Virus record (IMG/VR): IMGVR_UViG_3300046660_000488
Coordinates: 62,001 to 126,000 of that record
Strand: one strand, 5' to 3'
Source: a virus
Length of the DNA: 64,000 nt
In this document: one piece after another, positions 42,363 through 48,627 of the stretch
How positions within the stretch are numbered: the stretch's first letter is position 1
Layout of the letters: each line of letters opens with the position of its first letter
Notes under the pieces: model-generated
What the model saw: the letters and a program-made list of their open reading frames with translations, nothing else
Databases searched by the model: none
Told to the model about the DNA's origin: nothing
Position numbers and translations under genes: made by a program

Positions 42363-42446
42363 GGGCAGGTGGGTGAGTGGCTGAAACCGGAGGACTGTAA
42401 CCCCTCTCTGAAAGGCGCGCTGGTTCGAATCCAGCTCTGCCTACCA
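42363..42446 (+). tRNA. tRNA-Tyr(GTA), copy 1
   Basis: Acceptor GGGCAGG/TCTGCCT with G-U closing pairs, anticodon loop CTGTAAC (GTA), long variable arm, T loop TTCGAAT, A73, CCA. An A-C pair closes the anticodon loop, as in the Cys gene before it. Perfect 13-bp repeats flank it (42344-42356 and 42449-42461). Confidence 0.85.
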
Positions 42447-42478
42447 GTCAGACCACGGAGCAAAATGTTCTTTCTCAT

Positions 42479-42563
42479 GCACAGGTGGTGTGAGTGGTTT
42501 AAGCCGGGAGACTGTAAATCTCCTCCGAAAGGGACGCTGGTTCGAATCCAGCCCTGTGCACCA
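42479..42563 (+). tRNA. tRNA-Tyr(GTA), copy 2
   Basis: Acceptor GCACAGG/CCTGTGC, anticodon stem GGAGA/TCTCC with loop CTGTAAA (GTA), long variable arm, T loop TTCGAAT, A73, CCA. Perfect 13-bp repeats flank it (42463-42475 and 42563-42575; the second overlaps the final A of CCA). Confidence 0.95.
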
Positions 42564-42610
42564 GAAAGAACATTTGAGCCAGTCTAGCGAAAGCAAAGCT
42601 GGTTCATTTT

Positions 42611-42686
42611 GCTAGTGTAGCTCAGTTGGTAGAGCGTCGGCTTGTGGAGTCGATTGTCGCGGGTTCGAGCCCCGCCGCTAGTTCCA
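42611..42686 (+). tRNA. tRNA-His(GTG), lacking G-1:C73
   Basis: Acceptor GCTAGTG/CGCTAGT with G1-U72, D arm TAGCTCAGTTGGTAGAGC, anticodon loop TTGTGGA (GTG), T loop TTCGAGC, T73, CCA. The base before position 1 is T and 73 is T, so it lacks the usual G-1:C73 identity pair. Alphaproteobacterial tRNA-His is known to lack that pair, so this one probably uses the host HisRS. Confidence 0.9.
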
Positions 42687-42739
42687 TTTCAACCCGAGCA
42701 TCCGGCAATTGTGCCGGTGCTCACAACAGGAGAAATATC

Positions 42740-42970
42740 GTGCAAGTCCAGACCCACACGCAATGCGTTCTGCGTCGCGCTACGGGGTCCACTCAAGTCT
42801 CGTGGATTCCGACCAAATTCGCTCAGGAAGGTCGTGTTCTCGAACTTGATGAAGATGGCCGTGCAAACGGCTGGACTGTCGCGGAAGTCTGGGGCTTCAA
42901 CATGCCCTCCAAGATCGTCTTCGAGCGTGAACGCGATTTCAAGAACCACCGCAAGGCGACCGACGTATGA
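42740..42970 (+). CDS. Hypothetical protein (76 aa)
   Basis: GTG 42740 follows AGGAGA. The product reads like a small beta protein (CVLRRATGSTQVSWIPTKF, ALELDEDGRANGWTVAEVW in shape) and ends FKNHRKATDV. Similar small basic proteins are common in phages. Its stop overlaps the next ATG. Confidence 0.6.
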   Translation: MQVQTHTQCVLRRATGSTQVSWIPTKFAQEGRVLELDEDGRANGWTVAEVWGFNMPSKIVFERERDFKNHRKATDV

Positions 42971-43134
42971 GCAAGCCCGACAAGAAAAAGGCCAAGCTCC
43001 AATCGGCGATCACCGCGCTAGAGGCCAAGCTGCAACAGTCCCTCGGGAAGAAGGACTCGCGCACCGTTGAAATCGACGTCCCCGGCACTCTGCGTCAGAT
43101 TGCCGTCCTGAAGAAGCAATTGGAGGCCGTGTAA
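42967..43134 (+). CDS. Hypothetical small helical protein (55 aa)
   Basis: ATG 42967 overlaps the previous stop (ATGA) and its own stop overlaps the EF-Ts-like start (TAATG). The product is a Lys-rich helix with a short DVPGTL turn, suggestive of a coiled-coil hairpin. Function unknown. Confidence 0.55.
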   Translation: MSKPDKKKAKLQSAITALEAKLQQSLGKKDSRTVEIDVPGTLRQIAVLKKQLEAV

Positions 43135-43412
43135 TGGCTGGCCGGATCGAAACGTATACGCACAGCGACAAGTCGGTTCCCAACAAGGGAGGCGCCATTG
43201 TCGCAGTCCGCTCGCAGACCGATTTCGCGGCCCGCACGGACGAGTTCATAGCCTTCGCCCAGAAGGTCGCCAAGATGTCGTTCGCGGCTCAGGCAACCAA
43301 CTGGGAGGACGTCACGGCCGCCTTCCCCGATTTGGAAGATGAGCGTGTCGCCCTGACGAAGGCGATCAAGGAAAAGGTCGAGATCGACCAGATCGTCATC
43401 CTGACGATCTAA
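43134..43412 (+). CDS. EF-Ts-like protein, core fragment (92 aa)
   Basis: The product contains GGAIVAVRSQTDFAARTDEFIAFAQ-type sequence: TDFAAR at residues 29-34, preceded by a VAV strand and followed by an AQKVAKMSFAAQ helix, which is the signature TDF(V/A)AR of the EF-Ts core. It ends IKEKVEIDQIVILTI like the end of an EF-Ts core subdomain. The UBA domain and the second half of EF-Ts are missing. It could bind EF-Tu; function is inferred from the motif. Confidence 0.7.
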   Translation: MAGRIETYTHSDKSVPNKGGAIVAVRSQTDFAARTDEFIAFAQKVAKMSFAAQATNWEDVTAAFPDLEDERVALTKAIKEKVEIDQIVILTI

Positions 43413-43416
43413 GAGG

Positions 43417-43524
43417 TCTGGGTTGACTGAGTGGTCATAAGGTTGATCGGATACTAGAGAGCGGAGGTGGGTGTACCGGCCCAACACCAAGGCTCACGTG
43501 GGTTCGAATCCCACACCCGGAACA
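43417..43524 (+). tRNA. tRNA-like gene, anticodon arm not resolved
   Basis: Acceptor TCTGGGT/ACCCGGA, D arm TGACTGAGTGGTCATAAGGT, a perfect T arm (GTGGG TTCGAAT CCCAC) and A73 are present. The 54 bases between D and T arms are too long for one anticodon stem plus variable arm and give no clean 5-bp anticodon stem. It may contain an insertion, be decayed, or be a non-decoding tRNA mimic. The T-arm side resembles tRNA-Cys at 42252. Confidence 0.5.
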
Positions 43525-43541
43525 TTTACGAGGACAAGGAC

Positions 43542-44160
43542 ATGTTGAGAGGCACGAGAATTCTGGAAGGCGACGAAGCCGTCGCCTACGCTAAGGTGAT
43601 CGACACGCTGCGGGTGTGTCTTCATTGAAGCTGGCTTCGAGGAAGTGATCCTTCCGGCGATCTGGGAACAGCAGACCTTCATTGATAAGGCTGGCCCCGA
43701 GATCGTCAACCAGATGTGGGCATTCAAGGACAAGGGCGACCGCCCTGTCTGCCTCATCCCCGAAGTCACCGGTCTCGTGCAAGAGACTTGGCGGGATACA
43801 TGGTCGAAGACGTGCAAGTCCAAGCGCATCTTCTACGTCTCCCGCTGCTACCGCTACGAACGCCCCCAAGCTGGGCGCTACCGTGAATTCACACAGTTCG
43901 GGGTAGAGTTGCTTGGGGACGTTCCCGGCGGGACCGAAGAGGTCAAAGGTCTGCTGATCGCCGTGCTCGACAAGCTCGGCCTCAGTTACCGGTTCAGCGA
44001 CGCGGTCAAGCGAGGCTTGACCTACTATGTCGAGGACGGCTTCGAGGTCGAATGTGAGAGCTTGGGCGCCCAGAAGCAGATCGCCGGTGGCGGTCGATAC
44101 GCGGAAGGGATCGGGTGGGCCATTGGTGTGGACCGCCTGCTGCTCGCGCTCTCGAAGTAG
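43542..44160 (+). CDS. hisS: Histidyl-tRNA synthetase, catalytic core only, split by a frameshift
   Basis: Frame 1 (43542-43628) begins MLRGTRILEGDEA, the HisRS RGTR start, and stops at TGA 43626. The next frame, open from 43600 to 44160, continues FIEAGFEEVILP (motif 1), CYRYERPQAGRYREFTQFG (motif 2), GLTYYVEDGFEVE and GGGRYAEG (HisA/HisB) and GWAIGVDRLLLAL (motif 3). One extra GT unit in GTGTGT (43614-43619) would join them. The protein ends after motif 3, so the insertion and anticodon-binding domains of normal HisRS are absent. AGGACAAGG precedes the ATG. A tRNA-His gene follows within 10 bases. Confidence 0.82.
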
Positions 44161-44167
44161 TTTCTAT

Positions 44168-44243
44168 GGTGGTGGTAGTTCAGCGGTAGAACGCCAGACT
44201 GTGACTCTGGATGTCGCGGGTTCGATCCCCGTCCATCACCCCA
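44168..44243 (+). tRNA. tRNA-His(GTG) with canonical G-1:C73
   Basis: G at 44168 precedes acceptor GTGGTGG, which pairs with CCATCAC; position 73 is C, followed by CCA, so the standard G-1:C73 identity pair is encoded. Anticodon stem CCAGA/TCTGG with loop CTGTGAC (GTG), T loop TTCGATC. It starts 8 bases after the hisS stop, so enzyme and tRNA form one unit. Confidence 0.95.
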
Positions 44244-44250
44244 AATTCTG

Positions 44251-44279
44251 GTTGACCAAATACCCCGGCGGGTGTTAGG
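44251..44279 (+). promoter_or_regulatory. Sigma70-like promoter with phage -35 motif
   Basis: GTTGACC (44251), 17 bases after the hexamer, TTAGGT. It lies between tRNA-His and the 83-residue gene. Confidence 0.45.
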
Positions 44280-44337
44280 TTGGCCAATCGATCAACTCCT
44301 CACGCTTGTATTTCATTGCAGCAAGAGGAGAAGAAAG

Positions 44338-44589
44338 ATGCAAGTTTTCGTACTGACCGAGTCGCATCACATCGCGTACGAGGGAACGTGGACCGTAGTC
44401 CAAGGCGTCTATCTGACGCGGGATGAAGCCTTCGCGAAAGTGAAGGAACGCCTGCCAAAGGAAGCCGACCATGGGCAAGAAAAGTTCATGATCGTTCGGA
44501 GCCGTAGTGCAGACGAGCAGTGGTTCAGGCTACGTGAAATGACCGTGGGCGAGTACCAAGGTCGTGACGTTCTGTTCTATGAAGACTAA
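44338..44589 (+). CDS. Hypothetical protein (83 aa)
   Basis: ATG 44338 (MQVFVLTESHH) follows GAGGAGAAG. The product has a strand-helix-strand look (YLTRDEAFAKVKERLP, KFMIVRSRSADEQWF). Function unknown. Confidence 0.65.
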   Translation: MQVFVLTESHHIAYEGTWTVVQGVYLTRDEAFAKVKERLPKEADHGQEKFMIVRSRSADEQWFRLREMTVGEYQGRDVLFYED

Positions 44590-44641
44590 CGAGTGGGCGG
44601 GCTTCGGTCCGCCCATTCCACCCGCCGGACCGACGTGATAC

Positions 44642-44732
44642 GGAGGGTTGGCCGAGCGGTAAGGCTCTGGTCTTGAAAACCAGTGACAGGGTGACGAGCC
44701 CTGCGGGGGTTCGATCCCCTCACCCTCCGCCA
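44642..44732 (+). tRNA. tRNA-Ser(TGA)
   Basis: Class II: acceptor GGAGGGT/ACCCTCC, anticodon stem CTGGT/ACCAG with loop CTTGAAA (TGA), long variable arm, T loop TTCGATC, G73 and CCA. It reads UCA (and UCG by wobble). With the three earlier genes it completes the serine codon box. Confidence 0.95.
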
Positions 44733-44926
44733 CGACGTTCTTCGCGCTTACGGCGCTTCCTACCCAGCATCGCCTTCATTTTATCCATGCCGGTCTCGAA
44801 CGCGGCCATGGCCTTGTTGGCGTCGTCCTCGCTCTCACCGCAAGACAGCGTCTCCCAAGCAAATGCGTCACCGGCGACGGACAGTACGGCCGATAGCTCG
44901 GCTTCGGTAAGTCGAATGCGTTCCAT
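44720..44926 (-). CDS. Hypothetical small protein (68 aa)
   Basis: ATG 44926 (MERIRLTEAELS) follows AAGGAGA. The product is helical with a basic tail (LGRKRRKREERRGGG). The end of the frame overlaps the 3' end of tRNA-Ser(TGA) on the other strand by 13 bases. Function unknown. Confidence 0.6.
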   Translation of the reverse strand: MERIRLTEAELSAVLSVAGDAFAWETLSCGESEDDANKAMAAFETGMDKMKAMLGRKRRKREERRGGG

Positions 44927-44994
44927 GAGGTGATCTCCTTCACCTTTACTAGGCCACGATTTCACCCTGATGTGCGCGGCACACCAAAATAAAT

Positions 44995-45699
44995 TCAGAT
45001 TTCGTCGCTATCCGGATCGAAGGTCTGGTTGAAGACCGACTTGATCTGCTGCGGATAGAACGCGATCCACCAGTCAGTCGGCTTGTACCCACGCGATCCG
45101 CCATCGGCCATGGTGTCGATCAGATGGATGCCGTCATAGCCCTCGCTGATCAGTTGCTGCTGGAACGCGGCGACGTCTTCGGTCTTGGATTTCACTCCGT
45201 CCGGCAGATGGTTCATGACGCGCGTCCAAGCATCGTTGGACAGCATTTCCTTCTGCTTGGCGTCGTAGGCCTTCCGGATGCGGTAGTAGTCGTTGTGGGG
45301 ATCGTTCTGGTCGAGGGTCTTGAGCTTTTGGGCCAGATCGCGAAGCTCTTCGAGGTCTTCGTCCCAGAGCCAATCGCCGCTCATCGCCAGCGGGCGCTTG
45401 ATCGACAGGAAGCACGGCTTGACGTTGGCGCCGGTCGCAGGCCCGGTCTCCGGGTGATAGCCCGCGAAATAGTTCGCCGTGTCCGGGCTGACGTCGAACC
45501 AGAACCCGAGGCGGTTGAAACCAGACCCGGCCGAGCCGAAGGCATGGTGCTTGAAGGTGGCGAAGTCTCGGAACGTGCCGTGGTAGCAGACCAGCGGCTG
45601 ACCTTGCTTGTCCACGACCTTAGAGCCCTTGAACCACGCTTGGAACGCAGGGTTCTCGGCGACGTTGGCTCGTTCCATGAGATTGATGTATTCGCGCAT
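44995..45699 (-). CDS. ADP-ribosyltransferase-like effector (ART-PolyVal type) with N-terminal capsid tag
   Basis: The product starts MREYINLME, then has PAFQAWFKGSKVVDKQGQPLV-like sequence and CYHGT (His40), FRDFATF, GFWFDVSPDTANYFAGY, and a late GYDGIHL and FYPQQIKSVFN, the order seen in ART-PolyVal domains of phage polyvalent proteins. Such enzymes use NAD+ to modify host targets; T4 Alt is an injected example. The start is ATG 45699, exactly 5 bases after a late box, with no ribosome-binding site. The tag ends in LME, a T4 gp21-type cleavage motif. The target is unknown. Confidence 0.8.
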   Translation of the reverse strand: MREYINLMERANVAENPAFQAWFKGSKVVDKQGQPLVCYHGTFRDFATFKHHAFGSAGSGFNRLGFWFDVSPDTANYFAGYHPETGPATGANVKPCFLSIKRPLAMSGDWLWDEDLEELRDLAQKLKTLDQNDPHNDYYRIRKAYDAKQKEMLSNDAWTRVMNHLPDGVKSKTEDVAAFQQQLISEGYDGIHLIDTMADGGSRGYKPTDWWIAFYPQQIKSVFNQTFDPDSDEI

Positions 45700-45704
45700 G
45701 GTCG

Positions 45705-45712
45705 TATTTATG
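45705..45712 (-). promoter_or_regulatory. T4-type late promoter giving a leaderless mRNA
   Basis: CATAAATA, five bases, ATG. With T4 late spacing (box at -13 to -6) the A of ATG is position +1. Confidence 0.65.
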
Positions 45713-45718
45713 ACCAAG

Positions 45719-45758
45719 CAAAAGGCTCCAGAACCGGTGGGGACCGTTCTGGAGCCTT
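45719..45758 (-). terminator. Intrinsic terminator, minus strand
   Basis: AAGGCTCCAGAAC (45722-45734) and GTTCTGGAGCCTT (45746-45758) form a perfect 13-bp stem followed on the minus strand by TTTTGC. It insulates the ART gene from upstream transcription. Confidence 0.75.
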
Positions 45759-45841
45759 CCGGGGATTATCCGGGGACCAGCGCCGTGTGTTGTTCAACGC
45801 TGGCCTGACGAGGCTCCCACGGGCCTCTGTGTCGGTCAAAC

Positions 45842-45873
45842 GAAAACACCCGGCCCATTGCTGGACCGGGTGC
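45842..45873 (-). terminator. Intrinsic terminator, minus strand
   Basis: CACCCGG and CCGGGTG form a 7-bp stem with a 12-base loop, followed on the minus strand by TTTTCG. It ends the lipoprotein gene. The 80 bases between this and the next terminator hold a CCAGCG/CGCTGG hairpin and no gene. Confidence 0.7.
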
Positions 45874-45896
45874 AAGATTTCGTGACTGGCAGAGGC

Positions 45897-46454
45897 TTAG
45901 CCGCCGTCTCCACCGCCACCACCACCACCACCGTCTCCGCCGCCGCCGCCGCCCGAGTCACCACCCGAGCTACCGCCATCCGAAGACGAGGACGACGAGT
46001 CTGAACCGGCCGAAGAGTCCGACGACGCTTCACCGGCCGATTCCGGGCCGCCTTCCGCGTTGCTGGCCTCGACCTCAGCGGCCGTGGCCGGTTCGCCTTC
46101 GCCGACGACCTCGATCTCGACGCTCACGGATTCAGCTTCGGCGATTTCCGAAGCGGATGGCTCCGTGCCCGGCTCAGCCTCGGCGATGTTCACCGTGCCT
46201 TGCGCGCCGTTCGAGGCGGTAACCTCGGACCCCACGGTCGGAGCGGACGATCCGGTGTAGTAGCTGCGGCTCTGATCCGTCATGATGACGTAGTAGAAGA
46301 ACCAGTCGTTGCTGCTGCTGTCCTGATAGGCCCAGCGGCCATCCTTCAGGTGCTTGACGGCGACGACTTGCTTGTGCGTCCGGTGGGACGGCTCGCAGGC
46401 CGCCAGAGATAGGCCGATGGCTGCGACAGCCAGCGCCGTGATGATGCGCTTCAT
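45897..46454 (-). CDS. Lipoprotein with Ser/Gly-rich tail (185 aa)
   Basis: The N-terminus MKRIITALAVAAIGLSLAAC is a lipoprotein signal with lipobox LAAC (Cys20). The middle (VKHLKDGRWAYQDSSSNDWFFYYV) looks folded; the last 60 residues are low-complexity Ser, Gly, Asp and Glu. The Ser-rich tail makes heavy demands on serine tRNAs. A role at the cell envelope, for example superinfection exclusion, is possible but not shown. Confidence 0.75.
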   Translation of the reverse strand: MKRIITALAVAAIGLSLAACEPSHRTHKQVVAVKHLKDGRWAYQDSSSNDWFFYYVIMTDQSRSYYTGSSAPTVGSEVTASNGAQGTVNIAEAEPGTEPSASEIAEAESVSVEIEVVGEGEPATAAEVEASNAEGGPESAGEASSDSSAGSDSSSSSSDGGSSGGDSGGGGGGDGGGGGGGGDGG

Positions 46455-46463
46455 GTAGTCCCC

Positions 46464-47138
46464 TTAGTCGTGCTTGTGGAAATCGGCGCCACTGGTGGTG
46501 GCGTTGGTGTCGGTCGCCGCCGGATGGTGGGCGTGAAGCATGTTGGCGACCCATGCGATGAAGACGGTCGTGCCGATGAACATGGCGTGGATCGCCATTT
46601 CCATACCGAGCGTGTTCCACGTCACCTCGTGATGCGCGGCCGGGTTGCCGACCTCCATGAAGGTCTTCAGCAGGTGGATGGCGGTGACCGCGACGAGCGA
46701 CATGCTCATCTTGATTTTCAGGGTCGAGCTATCCAGCCCGTTCATCCAGCGCGGCTTGCCGCCCAATTCGCTGAATTTGTATTCCTTGACGAAGGTGTTG
46801 AAGCCGCCGACCGTGACCATGACCATCAATTCCCCGATCATGACCGCGTCGATCAGGCTCAGCACGAACAGAAGCCGCTCAGGACCGTCGTGTTGGAAGA
46901 TGGCGAAGATGTTGAAGTGGTGGTCGTGCGTGAAGGCGTAGAACACGATGTCCTGCACCAGTTGGACGCCGTAGAGCGCGATGACCAACAGGAACATCAG
47001 GTACATGGGGACGAGCCCCAAGCGGCTGTTGTAGATCAGCTTGCCCGCAAAATCGACAAAGACGGTCGATCCGCTGGGTTGGACGAGAGGCGCCTGCTTC
47101 GTCTTTGTCGGGCGAGGATCGCCGTGGCCGATAGTCAT
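46464..47138 (-). CDS. YqhA/UPF0114-like membrane protein (224 aa)
   Basis: The product has SRLGLVPMYLMFLLVIALYG, a second span LSLIDAVMIGELMVMVTVGGFNTFV, and WMNGLDSSTLKIKMSMSLVAVTAIHLLKTFM, the signature of the UPF0114 (YqhA) inner-membrane family, with four predicted spans. It ends in a His-rich tail. Homologues in bacteria have unknown function. A 10-bp inverted repeat (47144-47173) lies just before the start codon. Confidence 0.85.
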   Translation of the reverse strand: MTIGHGDPRPTKTKQAPLVQPSGSTVFVDFAGKLIYNSRLGLVPMYLMFLLVIALYGVQLVQDIVFYAFTHDHHFNIFAIFQHDGPERLLFVLSLIDAVMIGELMVMVTVGGFNTFVKEYKFSELGGKPRWMNGLDSSTLKIKMSMSLVAVTAIHLLKTFMEVGNPAAHHEVTWNTLGMEMAIHAMFIGTTVFIAWVANMLHAHHPAATDTNATTSGADFHKHD

Positions 47139-47143
47139 GAAAG

Positions 47144-47173
47144 GGTTTCCCGATGGTAAAATGTCGGGAAACC
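47144..47173 (-). repeat. 10-bp inverted repeat before the YqhA-like gene
   Basis: GGTTTCCCGA (47144-47153) and TCGGGAAACC (47164-47173) are perfect inverted repeats separated by 10 bases, ending six bases upstream of the start codon at 47138. It could be an operator or an mRNA hairpin that hides the ribosome-binding region. Confidence 0.6.
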
Positions 47174-47183
47174 AATTTCATGC

Positions 47184-47681
47184 CTATTGGTTTTCGTCAA
47201 CCAATTTCAGGAGGTGTTCGGCGACCTCGCCGCGACCCAGAACCGGGTCAACGTACCAGACGCCCTTGCCTCCAGCAGCACGCCAGCGCTTGATGTTGAC
47301 GAAGAAATCGTCCACCAGCACGTCGCCCGGCGCCTTCATGTGGAGGGCCTTGTCCTTGCTTCGGCAGGTGATCACCGGAATCTCGTAGCCGTATTTCGAC
47401 CCGAAGTGCTTGGCGTACCATTCGACCTTGTGGGCGGCGGCGCGGTCATAGCCGGTTGCCGGACAGCCGGTCAGGATCGTCGGCTTGAAGGGCAGGACCA
47501 GATCGAAGAGATCGTAGGCCTCGTCCTTGACCGGCATGTCGAGCCAGAAATTGGGGTAATCCTCGACGCGAGCCCAAAGCTCCGCGTCGCCAAGTTCGCG
47601 GCAGGTCTTGCCCCACTGCGCGTATACGTGTTCGTCGAAGGCGGCCAGAACGCCGTCACTATCCAAGAAAATATGTGTCAT
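47184..47681 (-). CDS. HAD-family 5'(3')-deoxyribonucleotidase-like protein (165 aa)
   Basis: Motif I is FLDSDGVLAAFD at residues 5-16, motif II ILTGCPA, motif III around SKDKALHMK, and motif IV VLVDDFFVNI, matching the NT5C-type phosphatases used by phages for nucleotide recycling. A second HAD protein is at 34337. Confidence 0.85.
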   Translation of the reverse strand: MTHIFLDSDGVLAAFDEHVYAQWGKTCRELGDAELWARVEDYPNFWLDMPVKDEAYDLFDLVLPFKPTILTGCPATGYDRAAAHKVEWYAKHFGSKYGYEIPVITCRSKDKALHMKAPGDVLVDDFFVNIKRWRAAGGKGVWYVDPVLGRGEVAEHLLKLVDENQ

Positions 47682-47733
47682 GTGCCATTATATAGCCAAG
47701 CTGAAATGCCCGGCCATATATGGTTTACGAGAT

Positions 47734-47979
47734 TTAAGTCCCGTAGGTGAAGATCACCTTGCCGCTATGGTCGAGGACGGCGAACTGCGGCCGGACGACG
47801 CCGTGGTAGACGGCATTGATGCTGAGCACCTTGTCGGCGATCTCTTCGGCGTGAAGCTCTTTGACGCGCTCTTTCGCGCCATGCAGGGTCATGGTCGTCT
47901 CGACCAGCGGCCCGATCTCCACTTCATATTCATCCCGGCCGGTTTGACGTACAGTGCGGCGGTGGATGCAGAAGGACAT
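47734..47979 (-). CDS. Hypothetical protein (81 aa)
   Basis: The product (MSFCIHRRTVRQTG...) has an alternating strand-helix pattern with AKERVKELHAEEIADKV. It precedes the nucleotidase gene on the same strand. Function unknown. Confidence 0.55.
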   Translation of the reverse strand: MSFCIHRRTVRQTGRDEYEVEIGPLVETTMTLHGAKERVKELHAEEIADKVLSINAVYHGVVRPQFAVLDHSGKVIFTYGT

Positions 47980-47998
47980 GGGTGACCCTGAAGATGTT

Positions 47999-48073
47999 TG
48001 GCGCCTTCAGCCGGGCTCGAACCGGCGACCTACAGATTTAGAGTCTGCTGCTCTACCGCTGAGCTATGAAGGC
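47999..48073 (-). tRNA. tRNA-Arg(TCT), copy 1
   Basis: Minus strand: acceptor GCCTTCA/TGAAGGC, D arm TAGCTCAGCGGTAGAGC, anticodon loop CTCTAAA (TCT), T loop TTCGAGC, G73, encoded CCA. Reads AGA/AGG, rare in G+C-rich genomes. Confidence 0.95.
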
Positions 48074-48079
48074 GTCCTT

Positions 48080-48155
48080 TGGTGATCACAGTCGGGCTCG
48101 AACCGACGACCCGCAGATTTAGAGTCCGCTGCTCTACCAACTGAGCTATGCAATC
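48080..48155 (-). tRNA. tRNA-Arg(TCT), copy 2
   Basis: Minus strand: acceptor GATTGCA/TGTGATC, D arm TAGCTCAGTTGGTAGAGC, anticodon stem GCGGA/TCTGC with loop CTCTAAA (TCT), T loop TTCGAGC, A73, CCA. Flanked by CTTTGGT and ACCAAAG. Same anticodon as the neighbouring gene but a different acceptor stem. Confidence 0.95.
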
Positions 48156-48173
48156 AGACCAAAGACGATCAAA

Positions 48174-48202
48174 CATCTATCAGGCCATTCCAATCTGGTC
48201 AA
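48174..48202 (-). promoter_or_regulatory. Sigma70-like promoter for the tRNA-Arg pair
   Basis: TTGACC, 17 bases, TAGATG on the minus strand, ending 18 bases before the first mature tRNA-Arg base. The -35 is in the phage motif. Confidence 0.65.
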
Positions 48203-48208
48203 CCAAAA

Positions 48209-48547
48209 TCAGTCCAGATCGTTCAGGCGGCTGGTCACGTCGTGCTCGCCGTTGATGCGGCGATAGCGACCGGTCAGCTTTTTGGCCCAGCGCTTGCCAT
48301 AGCCCCAGACTTCGTCGTGGGAGCAATAGCCGCGAGGGGTCTTGCGGTGCGGCGCGCAGACAGGCATTTGGGCGCCATAGCTGTCGCGACCGTGGAACCA
48401 GTGTTCCTTGTTGAAGTCGTTGGCGTCGCTGAGGTGACGAGCACGACGAGGGGCAGTCACGCCGGGGGCGTGCTTGGCCTTGGCGTTCTCGTAGTGGCGT
48501 TCACCGGGGTGATAGCCGGGGAGGCGACGACGGGTGGTTCGAGACAT
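48209..48547 (-). CDS. Hypothetical basic protein (112 aa)
   Basis: ATG 48547 (MSRTTRRRLPGYHPGERHY) follows AGGAGAAA. The product is rich in Arg, Lys and His, with ANDFNKEHWFHGRDSYGAQMP. It may bind nucleic acid. Function unknown. Confidence 0.6.
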   Translation of the reverse strand: MSRTTRRRLPGYHPGERHYENAKAKHAPGVTAPRRARHLSDANDFNKEHWFHGRDSYGAQMPVCAPHRKTPRGYCSHDEVWGYGKRWAKKLTGRYRRINGEHDVTSRLNDLD

Positions 48548-48627
48548 CGGTTTTCTCCTGTGCGGAAATGCACAATCGAAAACCGGAGACGGCGAGTACG
48601 GCCATGCTGGTCGATCCTCAAAAAGTT

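Noticed and set aside
45897-46060. The Gly/Ser-rich end of the lipoprotein as a frameshift artefact
   Set aside because: The frame is continuous from a good lipoprotein signal to a terminator, so the low-complexity tail is probably real.
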